Both the position numbers and the translations under genes were made by a program. A model generated the notes under the pieces. The model worked only from the letters and a program-made list of their open reading frames with translations, was not told where the DNA came from and searched no databases. DNA of 64,000 nt, taken from assembly GCA_015062535.1 (NCBI GenBank), contig SUUK01000006.1:1-64000 (forward strand). Direction: 5' to 3'. This stretch comes from Alphaproteobacteria bacterium. GTDB taxonomy: Bacteria; Pseudomonadota; Alphaproteobacteria; RF32; CAG-239. This document shows, piece by piece, positions 46,161 to 55,340 of this stretch. How positions within the stretch are numbered: position 1 is the stretch's first letter; each line of letters starts with the position of its first letter.

Positions 46161-47149
46161 TTTCGTTTGTCCCATGCATCTCTAACACCTTCTCCAATAA
46201 AAATCAAAGAAGTGAGCAATATTGATAAAATAAAAAATATGCTAAGCCCAATCCACGGAGCTTGCAAATTGTCTTTTCCCTGTCTAACCAAATCACCAAG
46301 TGATGGATATTCAGCCCCCAAACCTAATCCCAAAAAATCAAGTGCTGTTAAAGCCACAATAGACCCTGCCAAAATAAATGGTACAAAAGTTATAGTTGTC
46401 ACCAATGCATTCGGTAAAATATGCCTCCAAATAATCCTAAAATGTGATACACCTAAAGCACGTGCCGCCTTAACATACTCAAAGTTTCTAGCTCTTAAAA
46501 ATTCTGCCCTAACAAGCCCTGTTAATTCACTCCACGAAAAGAGCAACAAAATAAACAACAAAGTCCAAAATGTTGGCACAAAAACACTCGCTACAATAAT
46601 CAAAACAAACATCTGAGGCATAGCTTCCCAAATTTCAATAAATCTTTGGAAAATAATATCTGTTTTACCGCCAAAATAACCTTGCACCGCTCCAACGCTA
46701 ATCCCAATAAAAGATGACAGCATCGTCAATATCAAACCAAACAAAAACGATAACCTAACCCCATACAAAATTCGTGCAAAAATATCTCTTCCCTCTTCAT
46801 CAGTACCAAGCCAATGTCTAAAAGATGGAGGAGCTGGAAATGGCTGATTTAATTCATAATCAACTGTATTGTACGAAAAAGGCACAACAGGCATAATCAT
46901 ATACCCATTTTCTTCAATATTTTCTTTTATAAAACTATCTTTGTAATTTGCTTCAGTTGGGAAATCCCCTCCAAACCTCGCATCTGTATAAACCTTAACA
47001 ATTGGAAAAAAATATTCGCCATCATACTTTACAATAATGGGCTTATCATTTGCAATAATCTCTGCAAACAACGACAATATCAACATAAAACATAAGCTAA
47101 AAAAAGCAACCTTAGCCCTTTTGTTTTTGATATATTTATTAATATTCAT
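46157..47149 (-). CDS. yejE: Peptide ABC transporter permease (YejE type)
   Basis: A 330-residue inner-membrane permease. The N-terminal helix (about 14-32) is followed by a long periplasmic loop up to about 130 (with RHWLGTDEEGRDIFARILYGVRLSF, typical of DppC/YejE permeases). Then come five helices with the EAA loop EYVKAARALGVSHFRIIWRHILPNA. The long loop fits YejE rather than DppC. The ATG at 47149 has AAGGA close upstream. It is first of a two-gene unit with the ATPase. The partner permease YejB and the substrate-binding protein are absent from the neighbourhood. Confidence 0.88.
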   Translation of the reverse strand: MNINKYIKNKRAKVAFFSLCFMLILSLFAEIIANDKPIIVKYDGEYFFPIVKVYTDARFGGDFPTEANYKDSFIKENIEENGYMIMPVVPFSYNTVDYELNQPFPAPPSFRHWLGTDEEGRDIFARILYGVRLSFLFGLILTMLSSFIGISVGAVQGYFGGKTDIIFQRFIEIWEAMPQMFVLIIVASVFVPTFWTLLFILLLFSWSELTGLVRAEFLRARNFEYVKAARALGVSHFRIIWRHILPNALVTTITFVPFILAGSIVALTALDFLGLGLGAEYPSLGDLVRQGKDNLQAPWIGLSIFFILSILLTSLIFIGEGVRDAWDKRK

Positions 47150-47235
47150 CAATCCTTGCCCATTTTCTTAAAAACAATGCTGTTTTCTAACACACATTTA
47201 TTGTCAAAGCAAGAATTTATTAAACGTTTTTAAGA

Positions 47236-49695
47236 TTAAATATCAAGACTTATCGCACCAACATCTGGTATTTTTACATCAACCTTATCTTTTTTTACTT
47301 CAACTTTTTCATCAATTTTAGTTTCAACTTCTTTTACACTATCAATAATTTCATTTGCTTTAGATTCTATTGTTTCCTTTGTTTCATTTATTAAAAAATC
47401 TGCATCTTTTTTATTAGCCTCAGAATTTTCTCTAATTTCTTTAAGTTTTGCATCAAGCACTTGTAGTTTATCAATAGCTTTTTCTTCAGCTTCTTTTGTT
47501 TTATCTAAAACATCTTCTTTTTTAGTTTCTAATTCTTCAACTTTAGCTTCAACTTTTTCATCGGCTTTTTTAACTTCCTTTTTTAGCTCTTCAACTTTAG
47601 CTTCAACTTTTTCATCAGCCTTTTTAACTTCTTTTTTTAGCTCTTCAACTTTAGATTTATTACTGTCATCTTTAGGTAAACCTAATTCATCTAGTTCCAA
47701 ACCTAAAGCATTAACATCATTACTAAAATCAAAAATATTTTCTTCTAAAACCTTATTATTATCATTTTTTATATCTTTAGCATCTTTTCTTTCAAAAGTA
47801 GCCTCTCTTTGATTTTCTTCATCAATGACTTTTTGCAATTTACCTTGATAATCCAAGCTATTTTTCTTAAATCCTTCATACCAATCTTTGTAATTAACAG
47901 CAATTGTTGTAATTTTGCCCCCTCTAATCACAGAATTATTAATCAAGTTCTTTTTCAAGTTTAAAGCCTCACCTTGATCCATCTTCATATTATCAACACT
48001 ATAGCAATATTCTTTTCCTGTAATAAATGTTTTAGTAAAATCACTAGCCAAACATACATTTGCATTAATCAAAAATCTAGGATCTTTTCCTTTTCTAATA
48101 CCCAAACTAACAAGCTTATCTGTCACAAAATTATTGTATCTACCACCTGTCATACCACCAAGTTCTCTAAATGGTCCAACACCTTGAACAATAATATCAG
48201 TATTCTCAAATTTATCAGATTCTTTAATTACATTAATAAATTCTTGCATCTTACCAATAGCGCATTTTGCTTGGTCAACATATGCTTTTCTTTTTTCATC
48301 AATTCCGACATTAGCCAAACTATTATCTTTTAGCGCCACCCATTCTGTCTTTGGTTTAAGATTACAATACTCATCATACATATAAATATCAGACGGCAAA
48401 TCAACATACACTAAATATACTTGCCCATTTCCGTCTTTCAAATATTTGTCAGCCAAATCATCAAATATTCTTGGTGCACCTTCCATAGATACACGTCTGT
48501 TTTCAACGGTTACTCTATGTCCTTTAATTGTTGAATTTCTAGCTATAGATTTAGCATTTGACTTAAGATCTCTTCTATGAGTATTAATTAAAAATTCTGC
48601 AAACAATGTATTAACATTTTTCTCAAGAGATGCTTTATTATCATATAATTTGACTGTTTTATATCCCTTTATAACACATCTATCTGTTTTGTATTCATTT
48701 TTAGTCATACAAATATTAAAGTCATGCACTGGATAAATTGTCACCCCATAACCTTCTTTTGCTAAATAATCATACAATCTATTTTCTTCAAGCCCTAAAC
48801 GATTAAGCCCACCCTGGATAAAGTTCCAATCATTAATAAATTCCGCATAACCTCTATCACCACTTGATGCAGAAGTATAATCAACTTGATTAAATATATC
48901 TATTATATTTTGGTTGTGATCATTACTTTCTACAAAGGCATTTGAATAAACTTCAAATCCATTAACAGAAAAGAACCCCAAAATCATATTACGCAAATCT
49001 CTAAACCCTGTATCTTCAATACCGCTCAAAAATTGATATGAAGGAAACTTAGGAAGCATAAAATAAATGATGTTATTATCACGTTTTTGCCCAACATTAG
49101 CCCCTAATTCTTTAACTTCTACATATTCTTTATTAGCAGATTTTATATCTTCATTTTTCTTAATACCACTAATAAGAGCAAAACCTAAAACAACTGTAAA
49201 AAATAAAATACCTAAACTCCAATTAAACACCAAATAAATTATACCACCAAACAACAAACCAGTAAGCCATGTAGATGGAATAAAGCAAATAAATGTAAGC
49301 CATCCTGCTTTTTTCTCAAGCCATGGCTCAATAAAATTATTAATATCAAAAACCCCAAATTGATGCATAAATAGCACCACAAAAATCATTGTAAATACCG
49401 CGCAAATAACATTTTGTATAACTTTAGAAAATGAAAACAAAAGCATTAGTACTATTGAAAAGATACCAAAACCACCAAGTATTTGTACAATCGCAGGATT
49501 ATATACACCATCTTCCATTAATCTGCCATTAATAGCATAAACAAACATCACAAAATTAATTGCAAAAAGCAAAAATATATAAACACCTCTAAAGATTTTA
49601 TCCAAAAAGTGATTACCTGGACCACCCCAGCTAGCAAAACGCTTTTTCTTGCTTTTTTTTCTTAACATCAATGGTTTATTTACAATATCATCCAT
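47236..49695 (-). CDS. Membrane protein with degenerate sulfatase-like domain and coiled-coil tail
   Basis: An 819-residue protein. Five or so membrane helices occupy about 35-185. The region 205-620 reads like the alkaline phosphatase/sulfatase superfamily used by phosphoethanolamine and glycerol-phosphate transferases: NIIYFMLPKFPSYQFLSGIEDT, then YDYLAKEGYGVTIYP, VYLVYVDLPSDIYMYDEYC, and DIIVQGVGPFRELGG. Metal-binding and nucleophile positions appear lost (expected LD...T, HxPH and DHG are replaced). The tail from about 670 is a charged coiled coil with an 18-residue tandem repeat coded by 54-bp repeats at 47535-47642. Possibly a non-enzymatic envelope protein. Confidence 0.65.
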   Translation of the reverse strand: MDDIVNKPLMLRKKSKKKRFASWGGPGNHFLDKIFRGVYIFLLFAINFVMFVYAINGRLMEDGVYNPAIVQILGGFGIFSIVLMLLFSFSKVIQNVICAVFTMIFVVLFMHQFGVFDINNFIEPWLEKKAGWLTFICFIPSTWLTGLLFGGIIYLVFNWSLGILFFTVVLGFALISGIKKNEDIKSANKEYVEVKELGANVGQKRDNNIIYFMLPKFPSYQFLSGIEDTGFRDLRNMILGFFSVNGFEVYSNAFVESNDHNQNIIDIFNQVDYTSASSGDRGYAEFINDWNFIQGGLNRLGLEENRLYDYLAKEGYGVTIYPVHDFNICMTKNEYKTDRCVIKGYKTVKLYDNKASLEKNVNTLFAEFLINTHRRDLKSNAKSIARNSTIKGHRVTVENRRVSMEGAPRIFDDLADKYLKDGNGQVYLVYVDLPSDIYMYDEYCNLKPKTEWVALKDNSLANVGIDEKRKAYVDQAKCAIGKMQEFINVIKESDKFENTDIIVQGVGPFRELGGMTGGRYNNFVTDKLVSLGIRKGKDPRFLINANVCLASDFTKTFITGKEYCYSVDNMKMDQGEALNLKKNLINNSVIRGGKITTIAVNYKDWYEGFKKNSLDYQGKLQKVIDEENQREATFERKDAKDIKNDNNKVLEENIFDFSNDVNALGLELDELGLPKDDSNKSKVEELKKEVKKADEKVEAKVEELKKEVKKADEKVEAKVEELETKKEDVLDKTKEAEEKAIDKLQVLDAKLKEIRENSEANKKDADFLINETKETIESKANEIIDSVKEVETKIDEKVEVKKDKVDVKIPDVGAISLDI

Positions 49696-49811
49696 GGAAG
49701 ACCTCTAAATTTAATAATTTTCATAATATAATCTAACATTTATTATTAAAAAAAAGTTTAAAAACAACACTCTATATAAAAAAAAACTTTAAAAGCAACT
49801 TTGCAATCATA

Positions 49812-50110
49812 ACCATAAACTAGCACACCCCATTTAAAACCGAACGGCAAAGCCGTTACCTCGGGTGGGATAAAGTGCGGTGCTAGGAGTGACGCCGTAA
49901 GCGTAGTGTACAAACAAAAGGCGTACATAAGCAAGTGCCGATGCCTCTATGATGGCTATTTAGCACACCCCATTTAAAACCGAACGGCAAAGCCGTTGCC
50001 TCGGGTGGGATAAATAGATATGCTAGAGGTAGCGCCACGAGCGTAGTGTACATAAAAAGCGTACATGAGCGAGTGCCGATGCCTCTATGATAGCTATTTA
50101 GCACACCCCC
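49812..50110. repeat. Class 1 palindromic element array (two units)
   Basis: Small hairpins AACGGC-aaa-GCCGTT at 49843-49857 and 49983-49997. Unit 2 (50003-50110) has left AAATAGATATGCTAGAGG (50012-50029) pairing with right CCTCTATGATAGCTATTT (50082-50099), with only three unpaired or mismatched positions. Unit 1 (49863-49970) has the left arm of the 7317 unit (AAAGTGCGGT) but the right arm type of unit 2 (GGCTATTT), so its outer stem does not close: a chimera. It ends 14 bp before the ssrA promoter. Confidence 0.82.
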
Positions 50111-50123
50111 ACCAAAATATAGC

Positions 50124-50152
50124 TTGATTTTTATTTGTTAAATGCTTATACT
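50124..50152 (+). promoter_or_regulatory. Predicted promoter of ssrA
   Basis: TTGATT (50124-50129), 17-bp spacer, TATACT (50147-50152), placed just ahead of the tmRNA acceptor piece. Confidence 0.75.
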
Positions 50153-50164
50153 TTTATCAGCTTT

Positions 50165-50462
50165 TTAAGCTATGATACGAAAAGCCGTATGGAATAGATA
50201 TATTGGACCCGGGGGCGGTACCCGGCACCTCCACCAAAATTTTTAAGGGGGTGAAATAGGTTTGACAGTGTATAGTAAAGATATTTGTGCTGTATTCGGC
50301 AAGATACCACCGTTATCGGTTCAAATTAAATAAACGCAAATGATAATTTTGCACCAGTTGCTGTAGCTGCTTAATTTAGGCAAAGCAACGAATAAAATCC
50401 TTTAGGCATTGGTTTGCCCAAAGTGGGGGAGAAGCCACCTAGCAACAGAACGGCTTATTTAT
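50165..50462 (+). ncRNA. ssrA: tmRNA, circularly permuted two-piece form
   Basis: The acceptor piece comes first: T-arm region CCGGG-GGCGGTA-CCCGG and acceptor strand CACCTCC with CCA ending at 50236. After a 10-base spacer the coding piece starts GGGGGTG at 50247-50253, which pairs with CACCTCC. The tag frame at 50336-50374 encodes ANDNFAPVAVAA and a TAA stop. AAGCCGT at 50182-50188 pairs with ACGGCTT at 50450-50456 near the gene's two ends, so the pieces can be held together. This order is the alphaproteobacterial form, with the spacer cut out after transcription. Exact ends are approximate. Confidence 0.95.
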
Positions 50463-50489
50463 TAAACATGAAGGGATAAAGTAAAAGTT

Positions 50490-50951
50490 ATGACAGATTT
50501 TGTTAGTGAAATAAATTATGATGGCTTGATTGAAAAATCATTAAAACACGTAGTTGTTGAAGCATTAAAAATTGCAGAACGCCAAGGACTACCTGGTGAA
50601 AATCATTTTTACATCACTTTTAAAACCAATCATCCAGGAACAATAATTCCTCAAGATTTATCAATCCAATATCCAGAAGCAATGACTATTGTCTTGCAAC
50701 ATCAATATTCAAATCTTGTTGTATCAGATGAAGTTTTCTCTGTTGAACTAAGCTTTGGTGGAAGATTACAACCGCTCATTATTCCTTTTGATGCCATCAC
50801 CTACTTTGCAGATCCATATGCAAAATTTGGATTAAGTTTTTCATTTTATGAAAATGGTGATGTTCATTCACTAGAAGACCTTGAACCAGAAAAGAAAGTT
50901 TCTGGCGAAACAGCGCAAATCATTTCATTTGACAGCTTTAGGAAAAAATAA
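50490..50951 (+). CDS. sspB: SspB-type ClpXP adaptor (alphaproteobacterial)
   Basis: Binds ssrA-tagged proteins and delivers them to ClpXP. The 153-residue protein matches the alphaproteobacterial SspB family: YDGLIEKSLKHVVVEALK near 10-27, GENHFYITFKTNHPGTIIP near 36-54, and PLIIPFDAITYFADPYAKFGLSF near 91-113. A flexible tail follows with a short C-terminal basic end. It starts about 30 bp after the tmRNA gene, so the substrate tag RNA and the tag-reading adaptor adjoin. It is followed by a ribbon-helix-helix gene, as in other alphaproteobacteria. Confidence 0.93.
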   Translation: MTDFVSEINYDGLIEKSLKHVVVEALKIAERQGLPGENHFYITFKTNHPGTIIPQDLSIQYPEAMTIVLQHQYSNLVVSDEVFSVELSFGGRLQPLIIPFDAITYFADPYAKFGLSFSFYENGDVHSLEDLEPEKKVSGETAQIISFDSFRKK

Positions 50952-50953
50952 TC

Positions 50954-51172
50954 TTGAAAAAATATTCTGTAATAATAGCAGGCCAACACTCAACAAGCAT
51001 TTCACTTGAAGAAGATTTTTATCAAGTTCTTCTTGATATTGCTAAAGAAAAAAACACCACCCCATTTGCTTTAATTACAGAGATAGACTTAGCAAGAACA
51101 ACCCCAAATCTATCATCTGCCATAAGAGTTTATATCTTAAAATACTTGCAAGATAAATTAAAACAATTCTAA
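50954..51172 (+). CDS. Ribbon-helix-helix domain protein
   Basis: A 72-residue protein with the RHH_4-type pattern: KYSVIIAGQHSTSISLEEDFYQVLLDIAKEK, then LITEIDLARTTPNLSSAIRVYILKYLQDKL. Such proteins are probable DNA-binding regulators and occur near sspB in alphaproteobacteria. The start is TTG, two bases after the sspB stop, with AGGAAAAAA upstream; no in-frame ATG is available. The last 15 bp overlap the convergent gene. Target unknown. Confidence 0.82.
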   Translation: MKKYSVIIAGQHSTSISLEEDFYQVLLDIAKEKNTTPFALITEIDLARTTPNLSSAIRVYILKYLQDKLKQF

Positions 51173-52210
51173 CTCGCCATCAAGACTTTTGTTTTCATCA
51201 CCGCTATTTTTATTTTCAACAACAGGCAAATCAACAACAAGATTATTAATATCAGGAAGCTCGTTGTCTTGTTTCTTTGCTTGCTCAACTGCATCATCAA
51301 CTTTTTTTAATTCATCAAAAACAACTGCATTGTCATCAGCTTTTTCTAAATTATCGGCACTATATCTGTCATTATTAAGTGTGTCATTTGCGTCAATAAT
51401 ATCTAAAACAGCATCTAAAACTTCTTTATCTTCCGTCTCATCATCTTCTTTAGCCAAATCATCTTCTGCTTTAGCTTTAGCGTCTTCATCTAAATTATCT
51501 TCTGTTTTGACTTCTTCATCTAGAGTATGAGCCTCATCAACCATAACATCTAAAACATTTATATTTTCTATTTCTTTAACCTCTTCTATTGTTTCAGTAC
51601 TACTACCAGTTTCATCAAGGCTATCTAAAACATTATTAACTTCCTCAATCATTTCTTCTTTGTTTTCTTCTTTTTTAGTTGCAGCCTTTACAAGTGCGCT
51701 CAAACCACCAGCTTTTTCAGCATCTTCAACCAAAGACTTAACTTCTTGGTCAAGCTTATTTACTGCTTCTTTTTTTACAAATCCTTTTTTCTTCTTAATA
51801 CCAACTGCAACACTTTCAAATTCATCATCTCTAACAATTTTATCGTTGTAGTTTTCACCTTTAACTCTTAAGCTTTCTTCTTTTTCTTCTTCCGCATTTT
51901 TCTTTATTTTTTCTACATCTTCAATAATTGTTTTTGGGACAAAACTTGCTTTTCCACTTTCAACCGCTTTTGTTACAACTTCTAGGCGAACATCTGTATA
52001 TTTCTTCTTATACCAGTCAACAACCCCACTTATTTCTACTCCATCACTCATTGGGAAATATACTAAAACACCAAGCGCAAGCAAAATAAAGAACAACACC
52101 CATAAAGGATGCTTTAGTATATAAATAATTGCAAATATCGGAAAAGTAATAATACTTAAAACGATATACAAAAACTTAAAAATTCCACTGCGCTCTCTAT
52201 CCCCACTCAT
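51158..52210 (-). CDS. Acidic membrane-anchored protein
   Basis: A 350-residue protein with two hydrophobic helices near the N-terminus (about 9-32 and 36-55), then an unusually acidic, helical and low-complexity body (long runs rich in Glu, Asp, Lys and Ala) to the end. The ATG at 52210 has GAGG at good spacing. It resembles the charged tail style of the protein at 47236-49695, with which it brackets ssrA-sspB, but no homology is claimed. Might be a linker or scaffold at the envelope. No family recognised. Confidence 0.62.
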   Translation of the reverse strand: MSGDRERSGIFKFLYIVLSIITFPIFAIIYILKHPLWVLFFILLALGVLVYFPMSDGVEISGVVDWYKKKYTDVRLEVVTKAVESGKASFVPKTIIEDVEKIKKNAEEEKEESLRVKGENYNDKIVRDDEFESVAVGIKKKKGFVKKEAVNKLDQEVKSLVEDAEKAGGLSALVKAATKKEENKEEMIEEVNNVLDSLDETGSSTETIEEVKEIENINVLDVMVDEAHTLDEEVKTEDNLDEDAKAKAEDDLAKEDDETEDKEVLDAVLDIIDANDTLNNDRYSADNLEKADDNAVVFDELKKVDDAVEQAKKQDNELPDINNLVVDLPVVENKNSGDENKSLDGELELF

Positions 52211-52291
52211 GATATACCTCAAAAAAACACTACGATATATTATACCTTATAAAACATTTTATTTAAAACATATTTAACAAATAGCCCCAAA

Positions 52292-53782
52292 TTATAGTTT
52301 TTTTATATTACATTCTCTCCAATATTCTTCTTTTAGTTCATAAATTCCACTAAATGGAGCTGGTTTATAATATCTATCAAGCAAATCCTTATCAATATAA
52401 TGCACTATTTCTTTTCGTCCGCTTTCATCTGCAAACTTATTAAAATAGCTTTTTCCATAAATAAATTTAGGCTTAAGCTCAAATATAATCTTATTAATAT
52501 TAGGTTTCGGAGCGATACCTGTTTTTTCTCCCACCACATCAAGCTGTCCAATCAATTGCCAATAATAGTGAGGATCCTTTCCAAAAATATTATACATTAA
52601 CCCATTACCATTAAACACATAGTCACAAGGAGTAATTCTTTTAGTAATATAATAAGGTAAATACCCCTCATGTCCTTGCTTAGTATTTAGTATATTATTT
52701 AAATGAAACATCACACCATTATACAAGAAAAACAAACAAATTCCAACAACTACAACCCTAACCAACCTTGTACTTTCATCAATAATTTTTAATAGTGGAA
52801 TAAACGTTAAAACTGCAACATACATTAATAACCAATAATAGTATATATATGGAGAAAAGTAATATTTACGTTGCAAAAACTCAACTATAAACAATAAAGC
52901 TAAAATTCTCCAATATCTGTTTTTGCTACCAATAGCACATCCTGCACCAAGCAACGCACCAACAATAGAAAATATCAATAAGCCATACATTTTTGCAAAA
53001 CGCCCCATTTCAAACCCCTCAACCAAATTAAGATTGAACGTAAAGTTAGAAACAAAGTAAAGTTTCACAATTTTATAATAAGCCAAATAAGCAAAACACC
53101 CGCCTATCATTATAATAGGAGCAATCAGACTTTTAATAAGATCACTTGTCTTAATTTCTTTCTTATACCAAAAATAAAGCCCACTTAATCCCAAAACAAA
53201 TAACGGAAATAATGCCTTTTGTGCAAACAAAAATGCCAAAACAAACCATATAAATGAAACAACTAATTGCTGTGTCTTTTTATCTCTTAAATAACTAAAA
53301 TAATAATAAATTCCAGCCATTAATGCAAACACCATATAATTATCAGGCCGAAAATCTATTGCAAATATTTTATACGTTGGAACAATTACCAGCAAAACCG
53401 CAACAGTTGCCCAAAACTTATCTGCTAAAAATTCTTTTGTAATATTATATACATATACCAAAGATTTCAAAAATACCAAAAAAGAAATAAACAAAAGAAT
53501 TTCCGCAACTGTTGTATCATATGCAAAAATCTTCACAAGTGGTGCAAAAATAAACCAAAGAAGCGGATTATGATGTTGAAAAAAATCACGATAAGGAACA
53601 TCACCATTTGCCACCATAAACGTAGAATGAATATGTTCAATATTATCACCATTTTGAGTTGGTATATTTAAGATAACAAGCACATACAAAAAAACAGAAC
53701 ATAAAATCTCTAAATAAATAAAACTATTTACTAAATACTTATAAAAAAACTCTTTCATATCAAGCTTATTTTTCATACTCAT
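52292..53782 (-). CDS. GT-C-like membrane protein, paralogue 2
   Basis: A 496-residue protein with about ten membrane helices and a C-terminal soluble part. It has the GT-C-type loop motif GDNIEHIHSTF at 45-55 and DFFQHHNPLLWF at 66-77, both shared with the gene at 53766-55340. The KKT helix-loop (SYLRDKKTQQLVVSF) and the C-terminal KPNINKIIFELKPKFIYG are also shared. Likely uses a polyprenyl-linked sugar; substrate unknown. The start overlaps the end of the upstream gene by 17 bp, indicating coupled translation. Last gene of the glgX-malQ-GTC1-GTC2 string. Confidence 0.75.
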   Translation of the reverse strand: MSMKNKLDMKEFFYKYLVNSFIYLEILCSVFLYVLVILNIPTQNGDNIEHIHSTFMVANGDVPYRDFFQHHNPLLWFIFAPLVKIFAYDTTVAEILLFISFLVFLKSLVYVYNITKEFLADKFWATVAVLLVIVPTYKIFAIDFRPDNYMVFALMAGIYYYFSYLRDKKTQQLVVSFIWFVLAFLFAQKALFPLFVLGLSGLYFWYKKEIKTSDLIKSLIAPIIMIGGCFAYLAYYKIVKLYFVSNFTFNLNLVEGFEMGRFAKMYGLLIFSIVGALLGAGCAIGSKNRYWRILALLFIVEFLQRKYYFSPYIYYYWLLMYVAVLTFIPLLKIIDESTRLVRVVVVGICLFFLYNGVMFHLNNILNTKQGHEGYLPYYITKRITPCDYVFNGNGLMYNIFGKDPHYYWQLIGQLDVVGEKTGIAPKPNINKIIFELKPKFIYGKSYFNKFADESGRKEIVHYIDKDLLDRYYKPAPFSGIYELKEEYWRECNIKKL

Positions 53783-55340
53783 AAAATCCTGTTTTTTCGT
53801 TTAGACGACAATTTTTTCCTTGATATTCTGGCTTAAGTATATAAAGACCTTCTTCATTTTCAACCATATCTATACCACTTTCACCAAACTTAATTTTTTC
53901 TTGTTCGCCCATAAAGTCATAATATTTTCGAATCATCTCAAAATCTAATTTATGAATATAAACCTTATTTCCTTTTAAGTTTTCAAAATAGTCAATAACA
54001 TTAACAGCACCCAAAACTTTTGGTTTATTTTCTTCAATAATTTTATTATAATCATCAATTGGTCTAAGCCCTATTTTTTCTCCAATAACATCAAGTCTTC
54101 CCGGAATAAACCAATAATAACTCAAATCTTTTCTAAACAAATTATAATTTGTATCAGTTGAATAAATTCTATCACATTTATTCATATTTTTTTCAAAATA
54201 TTCAAATACTTTAACCATATCATTTCTTTTTAATGCAAGCTTTACATCAAAGTTAAAATAATACACTAAAAAACCAACATAAACTTGAACAGCCCCCAAA
54301 AGCACATAATAAAACATTTTATTTTCTCTCATTACTCGATAAAGAGCAATCACTCCAACAGGAACTCCAAAATAAAAAGCCTCATACCAATAATAATGAT
54401 GTGGCGCAAAATAAAAATATTTTAAGCCAAAAGTTAAAATGAATAACAAGTACAATATTCTAAAATATTTATTTTCTAACTTAAAAAATAATGCTCCAAA
54501 TACCCCTGCTACAATAAACACAGCAGTACCCCAATACCATTCGTTAAACACCAAATTAACCTGATGCTCGCCAAAATGTTCACGCATCACTGTATTAAAT
54601 ACAAAACAACTTTTCCAATAAAGCTCAAGCATATCCATCTTATATAAAACTAAAATAAGTCCACTTGTACCAATTATAGGCAAAGCTACTGCCCACAAAA
54701 AGTCCTTAAAACTCATTTCTTTTTTATACAATAAATAACAAACAACACCGCCAAACACCGGATAATACAAAATAGCCTTTTGTATAAATAAAAAGCTAAC
54801 CCACAAAGCCAAAAAAGATATTACTAAATCCTTTGTTTTTTTATCTCTCATATAAGAAAATAAATAATAAGCTCCAATCGTTAAAGTTGTAAACATATAA
54901 TTATCTGGCTTAAAATATAGATAATACAACATTACACTAGGGCACAACACCAAAATCACACTAAGAAGCCCAGCTTCCTTATTGCCATTGTCTAAAAATT
55001 CAACAACAATCTTGTATAAATACCAGCACCCAATCAAAAAAAACAAATATGTCAAATAAGATACTATTCCAACTACCTCAACATTTCCTTCAAATAATTT
55101 GACTAGCCACCCAAACATATACCACAATAATGGATTATGATGTTCAAAAAAATCTAAATAAGGGACCTCACCAATACCAACCAAATAAGCAACATGAATA
55201 TGCTCAATAATATCTCCTTCAGGATACAATTGATATACACTCAAAAGCCCAATATACCCCATCACCACCAAAAGATTTAAAAATAAAATCTTTTGAACAA
55301 CAGGCTTAAAATTATCTTTCAAAAGAAGTCCCTTAAACAT
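53766..55340 (-). CDS. GT-C-like membrane protein, paralogue 1
   Basis: A 524-residue multi-pass protein with the same motifs as its neighbour: GDIIEHIHVAYLVG at 42-55 and DFFEHHNPLLWYMFG at 63-77. An acidic residue pair in the first loop and the HHNPLLW segment are usual for the PMT/ArnT-type GT-C fold. It overlaps the malQ stop by one base (TAATG) and the next gene by 17 bp. The two genes are old tandem duplicates. The coupling with glycogen genes may be functional or positional; the sequence alone does not say. Confidence 0.76.
   Translation of the reverse strand: MFKGLLLKDNFKPVVQKILFLNLLVVMGYIGLLSVYQLYPEGDIIEHIHVAYLVGIGEVPYLDFFEHHNPLLWYMFGWLVKLFEGNVEVVGIVSYLTYLFFLIGCWYLYKIVVEFLDNGNKEAGLLSVILVLCPSVMLYYLYFKPDNYMFTTLTIGAYYLFSYMRDKKTKDLVISFLALWVSFLFIQKAILYYPVFGGVVCYLLYKKEMSFKDFLWAVALPIIGTSGLILVLYKMDMLELYWKSCFVFNTVMREHFGEHQVNLVFNEWYWGTAVFIVAGVFGALFFKLENKYFRILYLLFILTFGLKYFYFAPHHYYWYEAFYFGVPVGVIALYRVMRENKMFYYVLLGAVQVYVGFLVYYFNFDVKLALKRNDMVKVFEYFEKNMNKCDRIYSTDTNYNLFRKDLSYYWFIPGRLDVIGEKIGLRPIDDYNKIIEENKPKVLGAVNVIDYFENLKGNKVYIHKLDFEMIRKYYDFMGEQEKIKFGESGIDMVENEEGLYILKPEYQGKNCRLNEKTGFYEYEK

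Noticed and set aside
49883..50104. Minus-strand open frame of 73 codons with an internal repeat
   Set aside because: It lies wholly inside two class 1 palindromic units, has no ribosome binding site, and its repeat is that of the units.
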